Positions 31,817-40,414 of a DNA stretch of 44,683 bases are shown here, piece after piece. A model generated the notes under the pieces. That model had not been told where the DNA came from. It saw only the letters and a program-made list of their open reading frames with translations, and did no database searches. The stretch is from Thermoplasmata archaeon (GTDB lineage Archaea > Thermoplasmatota > Thermoplasmata > Lutacidiplasmatales > UBA184), in assembly GCA_021806135.1 (NCBI GenBank), contig JAJZYB010000012.1, positions 1-44,683 of the forward strand, in the 5' to 3' direction. Position 1 is the stretch's first letter, and the number at the start of each line of letters is the position of its first letter. A program made the position numbers and the translations under genes.

Positions 31817-32890
31817 ATGTCGGACCCTGGAGCACTCCCATCCCCCACCCCCTCCGGGCCCTCCCCGGAGGAACGGGAGGCCACGGGGCGCCAGCTTGCG
31901 CTCCTCCAGGAGCAGGCTGCCGGGTTCTTCGCCATCTGGACCCTGGCCATCGGCCTGGAAGGGGGGTACTTTACCGCCCTCAGCCGCCATCCGGAGGGTC
32001 TTACCGACGAGATCCTCACCCGGGAGGCCCGGGCGGACCGCCTGTACACCCAGACCTTCCTGCGGGCCGCCTACAGTGCGGGATACGTGGAGTTCGAGAC
32101 CGGGAAGTACCGCCTCGCCCCGGGATTGGAGGCCCCGCTCCTCCGGCCGGACACCCCGGTCTATTTCGGTGGCACGGCCCGGTTCCTCACCGCGCTTTCT
32201 GGCCCGCTGGCCTTTTTCCAGGGACACCTGAAGGATGGGGAACGCAGCTGGTGGGACCAATTCCCGCCCGAGGTGGGGCGCACGTTGCCGGAGAGCACCC
32301 GCACGTTCTATACCCGCCTCCTCCGCAAGGGCTTCTCCGCTGTCCCCGGCCTCTCCGAGCGCCTCGCCGGTGCGGGGGATCTGGTGGAGTTGGCCTGCGG
32401 ACGGGGGGAGGGCCTCGTGCGGATCGCCGAGACCTTTCCGAACCTCCGGGTGGTGGGCGTGGAGGGGGACCCCACGAACCTCAAGTCCGCGCAGGAGGCC
32501 CGGGAAAGGAGCCCGGCCCGGGACCGGATCTCCTTCCAGGAAGCCTCGCTGGAGGAGGGCCCCCTCCCTCCGGCCGATGTGGTCCTGCTCAACCTTGCCT
32601 TTCACGAGATCCAGGAGAAGGAACGGGTCCTGGACCAGATCGGCCGTGCCCTGCGCCCCGGCGGGCATCTCCTGGTGAGCGAGTTCCCCTTCCCCGACTG
32701 GCCCGAGCTCGACCGGCTGCGCACCCCGGCCGGGAAGGTCATGGCGGGCCTCCAGTACCTGGAAGCCCTGCTCGACGATCAGTTGATCCCCTCCTCTCAC
32801 GTGGCGAACTGGCTCCGCAAGAAGGGCTACCGGGACGTGGGGGTCGTGGAACTGGCCCCGATCCATGCCCTCGTCCACGGGCGTCACTGA
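31817..32890 (+). CDS. SAM-dependent O-methyltransferase-like protein
   Basis: A 357-residue class I methyltransferase. The N-terminal 115 residues are helical and resemble the winged-helix dimerisation domain of O-methyltransferases (FFAIWTLAIGLEGGYFTAL, then FLRAAYSAGYVEFETGKYRL). SAM-binding motif I is LVELACGRGEG at 189-199, and LLNLAFHEIQEKERVLDQIGRALRPGGHLLV marks motifs IV-V. The ATG at 31817 has a TATA element 29 bp upstream. It is divergent from DUF6015 and converges on AmrS with a 5-bp gap. Substrate is unknown; small-molecule hydroxyl groups are typical for the fold. Confidence 0.8.
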   Translation: MSDPGALPSPTPSGPSPEEREATGRQLALLQEQAAGFFAIWTLAIGLEGGYFTALSRHPEGLTDEILTREARADRLYTQTFLRAAYSAGYVEFETGKYRLAPGLEAPLLRPDTPVYFGGTARFLTALSGPLAFFQGHLKDGERSWWDQFPPEVGRTLPESTRTFYTRLLRKGFSAVPGLSERLAGAGDLVELACGRGEGLVRIAETFPNLRVVGVEGDPTNLKSAQEARERSPARDRISFQEASLEEGPLPPADVVLLNLAFHEIQEKERVLDQIGRALRPGGHLLVSEFPFPDWPELDRLRTPAGKVMAGLQYLEALLDDQLIPSSHVANWLRKKGYRDVGVVELAPIHALVHGRH

Positions 32891-32895
32891 GCTCC

Positions 32896-33966
32896 CTAGG
32901 CGAGAGGAAGGATGTCCCGGGGCTCGTATCCCTGGGGAGGGCGTCCGACGATGGGGATGGGATTCCCGCAGTTCCTGCAGCGGTTCCCCTCCTTCAGGTT
33001 CCAGGATCGGATGAAGTAGCCGAACCGCTCCACGGCCACGGCCTGACAATGGGGGCAGTACGTGTGCTCCAGGGGATGACCCCACACGTTCCCCAGGTAG
33101 ACGTAGCGGAGGCCCTCCTCCCGGGCGATGGCGTGCAGCGCCTCCAGGGTAGCGATCGGGGTCTCGGGAAGGTCCATCATGTGGTAGTCCGGGTGGAAGC
33201 GGAGAAGGTGGAAGGGCACGTCCGGTCCGAGCTCCCCGACCAGGAAGCGGGCCACCTTCCGCAGGGCCTCCGGGTCGTCCCCCACCTTCGGGACGATGAG
33301 ATCGGTGACCTCCACGTGGACTCCGTGTTCCTTCAGACCGGTCAGGCTTTCGAAGATCGGCTCCGGGCCCTTCGCCTGGACGTAGCGCCGCAGGAACCCC
33401 GCCTCCGCGCTCCCTTTGAGGTCCACGGAGATGGCGTCGAGCTTGCCGCCCAGATAGCCCACGGCCTCGGGGGTCAGGTAGCCATTGGTCACGAAGGTGG
33501 CGAAAAGGCCGGCCCGGTGGGCCTCGGCCATCACGTCCGAGGCGTATTCCGCAAAGATGCTCGGCTCGTTGTAGGTGAAGGTGACGCCGTCGCACCCCTC
33601 CCGCCTCGCCCAGGCCACAGCCTCGTGGGGGGAGAGGGTCCGGCCCTTCGCCTCCCGCTCCTGGCTGATCTGCCAGTTCTGGCAGTAGGCACAGCGCCAA
33701 TTGCAGCCCACCGTTCCCAGCCCGAAGACCCGGCTCCCCGGGTGGAAATGGGAGAGCGGCTTCTTCTCCACGGGGTCCACCTGGATCGCGGCCACCCGCC
33801 CGTACGTCAGCAGCCGGAGCCGCCCCCCCTCGTTGGCCCGGACGAAGCAGAAACCATGCGAGCCTTCCGGTATCGTACAGTAGCGGGCACAGGCCAGGCA
33901 CCGGACCTTCCCGCCGGGCAGCTCCCGGGAGAGTTCAGGAGCTGCAGGCACCCCGGAGGCCGACAT
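32896..33966 (-). CDS. amrS: AmmeMemoRadiSam system radical SAM enzyme
   Basis: A 356-residue radical SAM protein. The 4Fe-4S motif is Cys88, Cys92, Cys95 in GCNWRCAYCQNW. A cysteine set before it (Cys23, Cys26, Cys30, Cys40) and a C-terminal CPHC/CRNC zinc-ribbon set are typical of the AmrS/PflA-like family. FTYNEPSIFAEYASDV and HLLRFHPDYHM are family landmarks. AmrS proteins act with AMMECR1 and Memo homologues on an unknown modification; neither partner is in this window. The ATG at 33966 is chosen because the conserved part starts soon after it. Confidence 0.9.
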   Translation of the reverse strand: MSASGVPAAPELSRELPGGKVRCLACARYCTIPEGSHGFCFVRANEGGRLRLLTYGRVAAIQVDPVEKKPLSHFHPGSRVFGLGTVGCNWRCAYCQNWQISQEREAKGRTLSPHEAVAWARREGCDGVTFTYNEPSIFAEYASDVMAEAHRAGLFATFVTNGYLTPEAVGYLGGKLDAISVDLKGSAEAGFLRRYVQAKGPEPIFESLTGLKEHGVHVEVTDLIVPKVGDDPEALRKVARFLVGELGPDVPFHLLRFHPDYHMMDLPETPIATLEALHAIAREEGLRYVYLGNVWGHPLEHTYCPHCQAVAVERFGYFIRSWNLKEGNRCRNCGNPIPIVGRPPQGYEPRDILPLA

Positions 33967-34079
33967 GACGTGTACAGGCGGGACGACCACAAGAAGGGGC
34001 CCTGGCGCCCCGGTCCTTCCGCTGGCCGAAAGGCTCAACACCCCCCGACCGAGCGGGGAGTTTCCCGTCCCAAACGTTC

Positions 34080-35564
34080 ATGTCCCGGGGCGGTTCCCTC
34101 GCCCCCATGAGCCTGGGGGCCTCCCTCGGACCCCCTTGGCAGGACCCCCTTCCGCCGCCGGTTCCCTTCCGCCCCCTGGAGGCCGAGGCGGCGGAGGCCC
34201 TGCGCCCTCCCCCGGAACTGGTCGAGCGGGTCCGTCAGGCCAGGGAGGCGCTCGTTCGCCGTGCCACCGAGGAGGCCGCCCTCCTCGGGGTCCCCCTGAA
34301 GGAGGCCTTGGTCGCCGGAAGCGCGGCCCGGGAGACCTACCTGCCCGGACGGCTCGACCTCGACCTCTTCCTCCTATTCGACCCGGGGCTGCCCCGGGAA
34401 CGCTTGGCGGAATCCGGACTCGCCCTCGCCGGGCGTCTGCTGGCCAACCCGGTCCGTCGGTACGCCGACCATCCCTACCTCCGGGGCGAGTTCGAGGGTT
34501 TCGCCGTGGATGCGGTCCCGGGGTACCGGGTGGACCGGTCCGACCGCCCCATCACCCCCGTGGATCGGACCCCCTTCCACCAGGCCTTCCTCCTGCCCCG
34601 TCAAACCCCGCGGATGAAGGACGATGTCCGGCTCTTCAAACGTTTCCTGGGTAGCCTCGGGGTCTACGGGGCCGAGGTGAAGACCGAAGGGTTCTCGGGC
34701 TACCTCACCGAGCTCCTGGTCCTGAGATACGGGTCCTTCGGCGGTGTGCTCAAGGCCGCCCAGGGGTGGCGGGTCCCCCAGCGGCTCTGCCCGCCAGGAC
34801 CGGAACCGGCGGCGATGGAGGACGCCGCGCTCATCCTGCCGGACCCGGTCGACCCCCACCGGAACGTCTCCTCCGCGCTTTCCCGTCGGAGCTTCGCCGT
34901 CTACCTCCTGGGGGCCCGGGAGTACGGGGACCGCCCCCGCAGGGAGTTCTTCCACCCTCCCGCCTCCGCGCCCCCTCCCCTGGAAGCCCTCCTCGCCCGG
35001 CTCCGGGAGCGGCAGAGCAGTGTGACGGTCCTCCTGCTCCCGGATCCCGGAAAGGTGCCCGACGTGATCTGGCCCCAGCTGAGGAAGGCGGAAAGGGCCC
35101 TCCGGGAGACCTTGGAACGGCTCGGGTTCGTGGTCTTGGGGACCTCGTCCACGCTGGCGAGCGGTCAAGTGGCGGTCCTCGTGGAGACCGATCGCTCGAC
35201 GCTCTCACCGGTCCGGATACACGGCGGGCCGCCGGTCGGGATCCGGGAGACCCCCCAGTTCCTCGCCCGGTGGAGCGGGGCGGACCCCTCGCCCCTCAAA
35301 GGCCCGTACGTGACCGATGAAGGTCGCCTGGCGGTCGATCTCCGCAGGGGGCCCCGGGAGGTCCTGGCCATCCTCGGGTCGGTGGCCCACGAGCTCGCCT
35401 TGGGAAAGGACCTCCGGGCGGCCCTCCCCCCCGGGGGGGCCTTCCACCCGCTCACGGAGGTGCTGGGCGTCGAGGCGGTGAGGGCGGCGCTCGTCGGTCT
35501 CCTCGATGACCGGCTCCCCTGGCTCCGATGGACCGGGCCTCCCCCTGGCCCCCTGTCCCCCTAG
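34080..35564 (+). CDS. cca: CCA-adding enzyme (archaeal class I)
   Basis: A 494-residue tRNA nucleotidyltransferase that builds or repairs the 3' CCA end without a nucleic-acid template. The polymerase motif GSAARETYLPGRLDLDLF holds Gly80-Ser81 and the metal ligands Asp93 and Asp95, with a third likely at Asp144 (GFAVDAVPG). MKDDVRLFKRFLGSLGVYGAE and FSGYLTELLVLRYGSF are class I archaeal landmarks. Length exceeds the usual 440-460 because of a proline-rich N-terminus; ATG 34107 is an alternative start. It overlaps the next convergent gene by 4 bp at the stops. Confidence 0.93.
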   Translation: MSRGGSLAPMSLGASLGPPWQDPLPPPVPFRPLEAEAAEALRPPPELVERVRQAREALVRRATEEAALLGVPLKEALVAGSAARETYLPGRLDLDLFLLFDPGLPRERLAESGLALAGRLLANPVRRYADHPYLRGEFEGFAVDAVPGYRVDRSDRPITPVDRTPFHQAFLLPRQTPRMKDDVRLFKRFLGSLGVYGAEVKTEGFSGYLTELLVLRYGSFGGVLKAAQGWRVPQRLCPPGPEPAAMEDAALILPDPVDPHRNVSSALSRRSFAVYLLGAREYGDRPRREFFHPPASAPPPLEALLARLRERQSSVTVLLLPDPGKVPDVIWPQLRKAERALRETLERLGFVVLGTSSTLASGQVAVLVETDRSTLSPVRIHGGPPVGIRETPQFLARWSGADPSPLKGPYVTDEGRLAVDLRRGPREVLAILGSVAHELALGKDLRAALPPGGAFHPLTEVLGVEAVRAALVGLLDDRLPWLRWTGPPPGPLSP

Positions 35565-35941
35565 AGGTTCAGGAAGAGGGCCCAGAACCCCAGCCAGAAG
35601 AACACGTAGATGACCAATAGGGAGGCCCAGTCGCCCTTCCGGTAGTCCGAGGAGCGGGGCCGGGCCCGGCCGATCATGATGACCACGGCCACCGCGCAGA
35701 CGATGCCCAGGACGATGGCCAAGGCCGTGAAGGCCGGGAAGAAGATGGAGCCCAGAGAACTTCCGAGCACCGAGAGCCGCCAGGAGGCCAGTGCCACCAC
35801 CACCGCGAAGACCAGGCTCATGGTGGTGGCGTAGGACTGCTCGAGCTCGTGCTCGATGAACCCCCGGACATCGAACTCGGGGAAGTGGAACTCCTTCACC
35901 GCGTCCCGCTTTGCGGGGTCCTTCCGGACCTTCTTCGCCAT
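35561..35941 (-). CDS. small three-helix membrane protein
   Basis: A 126-residue protein. A basic N-terminus (MAKKVRKDPAKRD) is followed by an acidic amphipathic stretch (FHFPEFDVRGFIEHELEQS) and three transmembrane helices (about 38-60, 66-92, 104-124). I do not recognise a named family, although the PEFDxRxFIEHE stretch looks like one conserved in archaeal small membrane proteins. It begins 7 bp after lipA on the same strand and closes the tbp-led gene run. The frame is open to 35983, but the ATG at 35941 fits the basic start better. Function is unknown. Confidence 0.65.
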   Translation of the reverse strand: MAKKVRKDPAKRDAVKEFHFPEFDVRGFIEHELEQSYATTMSLVFAVVVALASWRLSVLGSSLGSIFFPAFTALAIVLGIVCAVAVVIMIGRARPRSSDYRKGDWASLLVIYVFFWLGFWALFLNL

Positions 35942-35948
35942 GGCTGGG

Positions 35949-36878
35949 TCAGACGGGGGGGCCGGCCCGCTCATAAAGCTCATCGGCCCGGTAGGAGGAG
36001 CGGACCATGGGCCCGCTCTCCACCCCCAGGAAGCCCAGGTCCAGCGCCAGGGCCCGGAACCGGTCGAACTCGATCGGCGGGACGTAGCGGGCGACCGGAA
36101 GGAAACCGCCGGCCCCGGGCCGCAGGTACTGCCCTATGGTGAGGAGGTCGACCCCCTGGGCACGCAGGTCCTGCATCGCCTCCACGACCTCCGTCGGCTC
36201 CTCGCCGAGCCCGAGCATGAGCGAGGACTTGGTGACCGGGGCGGGGGGGTCGGTCTCCTTCGCCCAGCGCAGGAGATGGAGGGACCGGTCGTAGCTGGCC
36301 CTCCGGTCCCGGACCTTGGGGCTCAGCCGGCGGACCGTCTCCAGGTTGTGGGCGAAGACCTCCGGTCGCGCCAAAAGGACCGCCCGGAGCGCTTCCCGGT
36401 CTCCCCCGAGGTCACCCGCCAGCAATTCCACCCGGGTGCCGGGAGCCGCCCGGTGAATGGCTTGGATCGTGGCCGCCAGATGCCCGGCGCCCTGGTCCGG
36501 AAGGTCGTCCCGGCAGACCTGGGTGAGGACGACGTAGTGGAGCCCCCAGGAACGCACCGCCTCCGCGACCCGGGTGGGCTCGGTGCCATCCACGCGCCCC
36601 TGAGGGCTCCGGGTGGTCACCGCGCAGAAGCCGCAGCGGCGGGTGCAGGTCTCTCCCAGGAGCATCAGCGTGGCGGTCCCGCTCGACCAGCACTCCCCCA
36701 GGTTCGGGCAGCGGGCCTCCCGGCAGACCGTGTGGAGTCCCTGTCTCCCGAGCAACTCGTGGACCCGGTCGTAGCGGTCCCGGGGGAGCTGGGCACGTAT
36801 CCAGGGGGGGAGACGGTGGTTCGTGAGGACCGGGAGGGGACTCCCGGCTCCCTCAAAGGGTAGGAGGGAGGCTGGCAC
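35949..36878 (-). CDS. lipA: lipoyl synthase
   Basis: A 309-residue radical SAM enzyme that inserts two sulfurs into the octanoyl chain on lipoyl domains. The auxiliary cluster ligands are Cys52, Cys57 and Cys63 (CREARCPNLGECW), the radical SAM cluster Cys78, Cys82 and Cys85 (CTRRCGFC), and the C-terminal RSSYRA (293-298) supplies the serine ligand of the auxiliary cluster. VCRDDLPDQGAGH replaces the usual VDRDDLPDGGA. The GTG start at 36878 overlaps the TPR gene by 26 bp, so the true start could be slightly downstream. Its presence implies a lipoylated enzyme such as a 2-oxoacid dehydrogenase or the glycine cleavage system. No lplA or lipB is seen. Confidence 0.94.
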   Translation of the reverse strand: MPASLLPFEGAGSPLPVLTNHRLPPWIRAQLPRDRYDRVHELLGRQGLHTVCREARCPNLGECWSSGTATLMLLGETCTRRCGFCAVTTRSPQGRVDGTEPTRVAEAVRSWGLHYVVLTQVCRDDLPDQGAGHLAATIQAIHRAAPGTRVELLAGDLGGDREALRAVLLARPEVFAHNLETVRRLSPKVRDRRASYDRSLHLLRWAKETDPPAPVTKSSLMLGLGEEPTEVVEAMQDLRAQGVDLLTIGQYLRPGAGGFLPVARYVPPIEFDRFRALALDLGFLGVESGPMVRSSYRADELYERAGPPV

Positions 36879-38613
36879 GGGAGAACGCCTCCGCGGCGTC
36901 AGCGTAACGGCCTTGCCGGTCCAGGGCTGCCCCCCTCCCTTGCCAGGCCCCGCTGAGCCCGGGGTCGAGGGCTAGCGCCTCGTCGAAGAGGGTCAGGGCC
37001 TCCCCGGGCCGTTCCAGGGTCAGGAGGGCTTGCCCATTGAGGATCAAGAGCCGAGGGTCGTGGGGGGCGTTCCTCCGCGCCTTCTCGAACGCCTCCTCGG
37101 CCTCTTGCGCTCTTCCCTGTTCCAGGAGGGTCTCTCCGAGGAGGGTGAAGGCCTCTCCCGAGCCGGGGTCGAGTTCGGCTGCCCTCCGTGCATGGGTCTC
37201 CGCCGGTCCGGCCCGGGCGGAAAGGAGCAGGATGCGGCCCAGCCGGACCCGAAGGGCCGGATCCTCCTGTCGCCCCAGGGCCAGGAGGCTCGTGATCACC
37301 TCGAGGGCCTCGCCCTCCCGGGACTGCCGGAGGAGCTCGTCCACCACCCGGCAGCCCTCGCCGGGCTGGGTGAGATCCGTCGCGTGCAGGCGGGAGAGGG
37401 CCTCCACACGCATGGGCTTCACCCCGGGGAGGCCGGGGTCCTTCTCAAGGGCCCGCTGAAGCGCCTCGTAGGCCAGGGGGTGGTCCCCCACTTCAGCGGC
37501 CCTCCGGCCCCGGTCGGCCCAGGCCGCCGCGGACTCCGGGTCCAGATGCAGGCTCAGGGCCAAAGCCTTGCCTTGCTCCTGCCAGATCTCCGGGTCCAGG
37601 GGGAGAAGCCGATGGGCCCGGCGGAGGGTCTCGTAGGCTTCCACGGGACGGTCCAGGGCCATCTGGAGCCTTCCCAGGTCCAGGAGGAGCTCGGGGGAAC
37701 GGGGCTGTCGCCGGAGGAGCGACCTCAATGTCTCGGCGGCCTCCTCCGGCCGCCCAGCCTCCACCAGGAGGAACGCCTTCCGGGTGGCAGAAGGAGCGTG
37801 ACCCGGGTCCAAGGCCAAGGCGTGGCCATAGGCTTCCCCGGCCCGGACCCGGAGCCCCTGGCGTTCCCGTGTCTGACCGAGTTGGAAGTAGGCCTCCACG
37901 TTCCGCGGCTCCAGTTCCGTGGCCCGGGCGAAGGCCCCTTCCGCCACCTTCCAACTCTGTCGCCGGGATGCCAGCGTGCCGTTCAACATCTGGCTCGCGG
38001 CGTGGTTCGGCGCCAGCCGCAACGCACGTTGGACCGCTGGAAGGGCCTCGGCGTCGTCCCCCACCCGGGTCAGCATCTTCCCCAGCTCCAGCCAAGCATC
38101 CCGGTCATCGGGGTGGGTCTTCAGGTAGCTTTCCCACGCCTGCCGGGCCCTCTGGGGAGGACCGGTGTGCGCCAGCGCCAAGGCCCGGACCCGGAAGACC
38201 TCGTCCTGTGAGCCCTGAAGGGCCCGGTAGGACTCCGCCGAGTCGATCGCTTCGGCGTACGCCCCGCTCAGATAGGCCGCCCGGGTCCGGCCCGCCCAGA
38301 GGTCCGGGTCCTTCGGGTCCAAGGTCAATAGCTCCCGCGCGAGATGGAGCGCACGGGCCGGCTCCTGCTGGAGCCATCGGGTACCCAAAGCGAGCTTCCC
38401 GAGCTCGGGATCCTGAGGACGCGCGGTCAGCCCCTGCGACAGGAGCTCCAGAGCGAGGCCTTCCTCGCCTTCCCCGAGGAGCCGTCGGACCTCTTGGGCC
38501 ACGGGGGGGTCCCGTACCGGGGTCTGGGTCGGTCCGGAGGGCACGTCGGCCGGGGCTTCCCCGCCGGGGGGAGCATCCACCGCAGCCCTCGTGGAGGGGG
38601 ATTCCATGGTCAT
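36853..38613 (-). CDS. tetratricopeptide-repeat protein
   Basis: A 586-residue soluble protein made of about fourteen TPR units after a Pro/Ala-rich N-terminal 35 residues. Typical units read PDDRDAWLELGKMLTRVGDDAEAL and PRNVEAYFQLGQTRERQGL; the 34-residue spacing with W/L-G-Y/A-P positions is clear. No signal peptide or transmembrane helix is seen, so it should be a cytosolic scaffold. It lies between orc1/cdc6 (29 bp) and lipA (26-bp overlap) in a tight operon. Its partner is unknown; being next to a replication ATPase is the only clue. Confidence 0.85.
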   Translation of the reverse strand: MTMESPSTRAAVDAPPGGEAPADVPSGPTQTPVRDPPVAQEVRRLLGEGEEGLALELLSQGLTARPQDPELGKLALGTRWLQQEPARALHLARELLTLDPKDPDLWAGRTRAAYLSGAYAEAIDSAESYRALQGSQDEVFRVRALALAHTGPPQRARQAWESYLKTHPDDRDAWLELGKMLTRVGDDAEALPAVQRALRLAPNHAASQMLNGTLASRRQSWKVAEGAFARATELEPRNVEAYFQLGQTRERQGLRVRAGEAYGHALALDPGHAPSATRKAFLLVEAGRPEEAAETLRSLLRRQPRSPELLLDLGRLQMALDRPVEAYETLRRAHRLLPLDPEIWQEQGKALALSLHLDPESAAAWADRGRRAAEVGDHPLAYEALQRALEKDPGLPGVKPMRVEALSRLHATDLTQPGEGCRVVDELLRQSREGEALEVITSLLALGRQEDPALRVRLGRILLLSARAGPAETHARRAAELDPGSGEAFTLLGETLLEQGRAQEAEEAFEKARRNAPHDPRLLILNGQALLTLERPGEALTLFDEALALDPGLSGAWQGRGAALDRQGRYADAAEAFSRASLPPTL

Positions 38614-38642
38614 GGGACGCCAAGGGGGGAGGGGTTCCCCCT

Positions 38643-39785
38643 TTATGGCTTCGCCCTACGGGCCTTGCCCAGCCGTTCCTGCAACACCATCTCCAGCAGG
38701 CTCACCGGCATTTCATCCTGGCTCACCCGTGCGGCCTTGCCCGGTCCGGAAGGTTCGAGGCTGATCAGGCCCTCCCGCTCCAGTCCTTTGACCGTTCTCC
38801 AGAAGGTCACCCGGCTCTGGGGTTCGGTGGAGAACTCCTCCGCCACCGAGGCGTAGGCCTGCCGGACCCGGTCCACGCCCACCCAGCTGCCCGGGCCTTT
38901 CAGGGTCCGGGCCAAGGCAAGGAGGACTAAGAGAGAGTGAGGGGGCAACCCCTCAAGGCGTCCCTCCGTGAAGGTGGGATAGAGGGAGGCCTTGGAGTAG
39001 CGGACGTCATCGGCGGCGATCTCTTCGGCGCCTCGCTGCTCCGCCCGGGTGGCGGCCCCGAGGAGGAGTTCCACCGCCAGCCGGGCGTCGGACTGGGGCG
39101 CGGCCACCCTCGCCACCTGCTCCGCCACCTCGCGGGAGCAGGTGCCGGGCCGTAGGGCGACGGCCGCACGGGCCTCCAGGATGTCCGCGAGCTCCTCCCA
39201 GGAGTACGCGGGCAGATGGAGCCGATGGGTCACCCCGAAACCGCTCCGGCTGGCGGCGTCCAGGAGCGGAAGGACGTCCTGGGGGGCAATGAGCAGGAGG
39301 GAGACCCGACCGAGCCCGACCTCCGGACCCCGGGTGAGCAGATAGATGAGCTTGCTGCCCTGGCGCAATAGCGAGGTGACCTCGTCGAGGACGAGGAGCG
39401 CCGGCTGGTCCATCTTGCGCAGCCCGGCCTCGAGGCTGTCCACCATCTCCGAGAGGGAGTACCCCCGGTCCGGCAGGGGGAAGCCCACCGCCTTGAGCAG
39501 TTCCAGCAGCACCGCCCGGTCGTTGTTGCGCCTCCAGCAGTTCACATAGAGGGTGCGGAGGCCCCCCTGGCGGGGCGAGTCCAGCTCCCGGGCAAGGCGT
39601 CCGGCGAGGGCCGTCTTCCCGCTGCCGATCCCTCCCGTCAAGAGTTGGGACCAGGACCTTCCGGCAAGGGCAGCGTGCGAGAACCGCTCCCTCAGGAGCG
39701 CCAGCTCGCGCTCCCGATGAGGGAGCCGGTCCGGAACGAAGGACGGTTCCAGGGTCTCCTCCCGGAGCAGGATGCGACCGGTCAT
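38643..39785 (-). CDS. Orc1/Cdc6-family replication initiator ATPase
   Basis: A 380-residue AAA+ ATPase. The N-terminal SFVPDRLPHRERELALL is the Orc1/Cdc6 entry motif. Walker A GGIGSGKT is at 51-58 and Walker B LLVLDE at 130-135, followed by sensor-type LLLIAPQD. The lid region holds VARVAAPQSDARLAVELLLGAA, and a winged helix is at the C-terminus (SRVTFWRTVKGLEREGLISLE). The Walker A reads GGIGSGKT instead of the common GxTGTGKT. The ATG at 39785 overlaps the tmk stop as ATGA. It sits inside an operon, so no origin lies directly beside it, unlike many orc1 genes. Confidence 0.85.
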   Translation of the reverse strand: MTGRILLREETLEPSFVPDRLPHRERELALLRERFSHAALAGRSWSQLLTGGIGSGKTALAGRLARELDSPRQGGLRTLYVNCWRRNNDRAVLLELLKAVGFPLPDRGYSLSEMVDSLEAGLRKMDQPALLVLDEVTSLLRQGSKLIYLLTRGPEVGLGRVSLLLIAPQDVLPLLDAASRSGFGVTHRLHLPAYSWEELADILEARAAVALRPGTCSREVAEQVARVAAPQSDARLAVELLLGAATRAEQRGAEEIAADDVRYSKASLYPTFTEGRLEGLPPHSLLVLLALARTLKGPGSWVGVDRVRQAYASVAEEFSTEPQSRVTFWRTVKGLEREGLISLEPSGPGKAARVSQDEMPVSLLEMVLQERLGKARRAKP

Positions 39786-40414
39786 GGAGCCGGCCCCCTT
39801 CCCCGACACCGCCAGGCCTCCTCCACCAAGGCCGCCGCCACGAGAACGACCGTCCGGAGCGGAGGCCGGGCGTCGACGACCCGGAACGTACGCGGGGTTC
39901 GTCGGGCCAAGGTTCCGTAGGCCCGATGCGCCCGCTCCAGGGTCTCCCTCGCCTCCCAGGGGGCCTTCCTCCCCGGGCGGAGGGCAAGGCGGGCGAGGGC
40001 CTCCTCCACCGGTAGCTTCAGCCAGAGGACCAGGTCCGGCGGCTGGGCAAGTTGCCTCTGCCAGGCCACCACCCGTCGCCGGACCGCCGGTCCCAGGGCA
40101 GGGGCCTGATAGGCGAGGGTGGAGTAGAGGGAGCGGTCCGAGAGGACGAGCTTCCCGGCGGTGACCAGACGGATAAGGTCCCCCTGGGCGAGGGCCCGGT
40201 CCAGGGTGAAGGCGAGGGCGGCCTCCTCCCAACGGCCGCTTGAGGTGGCGCTTGCCGCCCGTGCCGCGAAGTAGGGGTCCCGCGGCTCCTTCCACGGGAC
40301 CACGGGGAGTCGCCGACCATGGAGCGCCCGACGGAGTCCCGCGGCGAGAACGGTCTTCCCGGTCCCGTCGATCCCTTCCAGGGCCACCACGAACCCTGGG
40401 CGGGAGGGCCTCAT
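39782..40414 (-). CDS. tmk: thymidylate kinase
   Basis: A 210-residue P-loop kinase that phosphorylates dTMP to dTDP. The P loop EGIDGTGKT is at 13-21, the DRS motif that binds the nucleotide is Asp93-Arg94-Ser95 (LSDRSLYSTLAYQ), and PDLVLWLKLPVEEALARL is the late strand-helix with the lid nearby. Start ATG at 40414 and stop each overlap a neighbour by 4 bp. It fits with the replication ATPase that follows. Confidence 0.9.
   Translation of the reverse strand: MRPSRPGFVVALEGIDGTGKTVLAAGLRRALHGRRLPVVPWKEPRDPYFAARAASATSSGRWEEAALAFTLDRALAQGDLIRLVTAGKLVLSDRSLYSTLAYQAPALGPAVRRRVVAWQRQLAQPPDLVLWLKLPVEEALARLALRPGRKAPWEARETLERAHRAYGTLARRTPRTFRVVDARPPLRTVVLVAAALVEEAWRCRGRGPAP

Noticed and set aside
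38643-39785. A replication origin next to orc1/cdc6
   Set aside because: The gene is buried in an operon with 4-bp and 29-bp junctions; no ORB-like repeats or AT-rich unwinding region were seen beside it.
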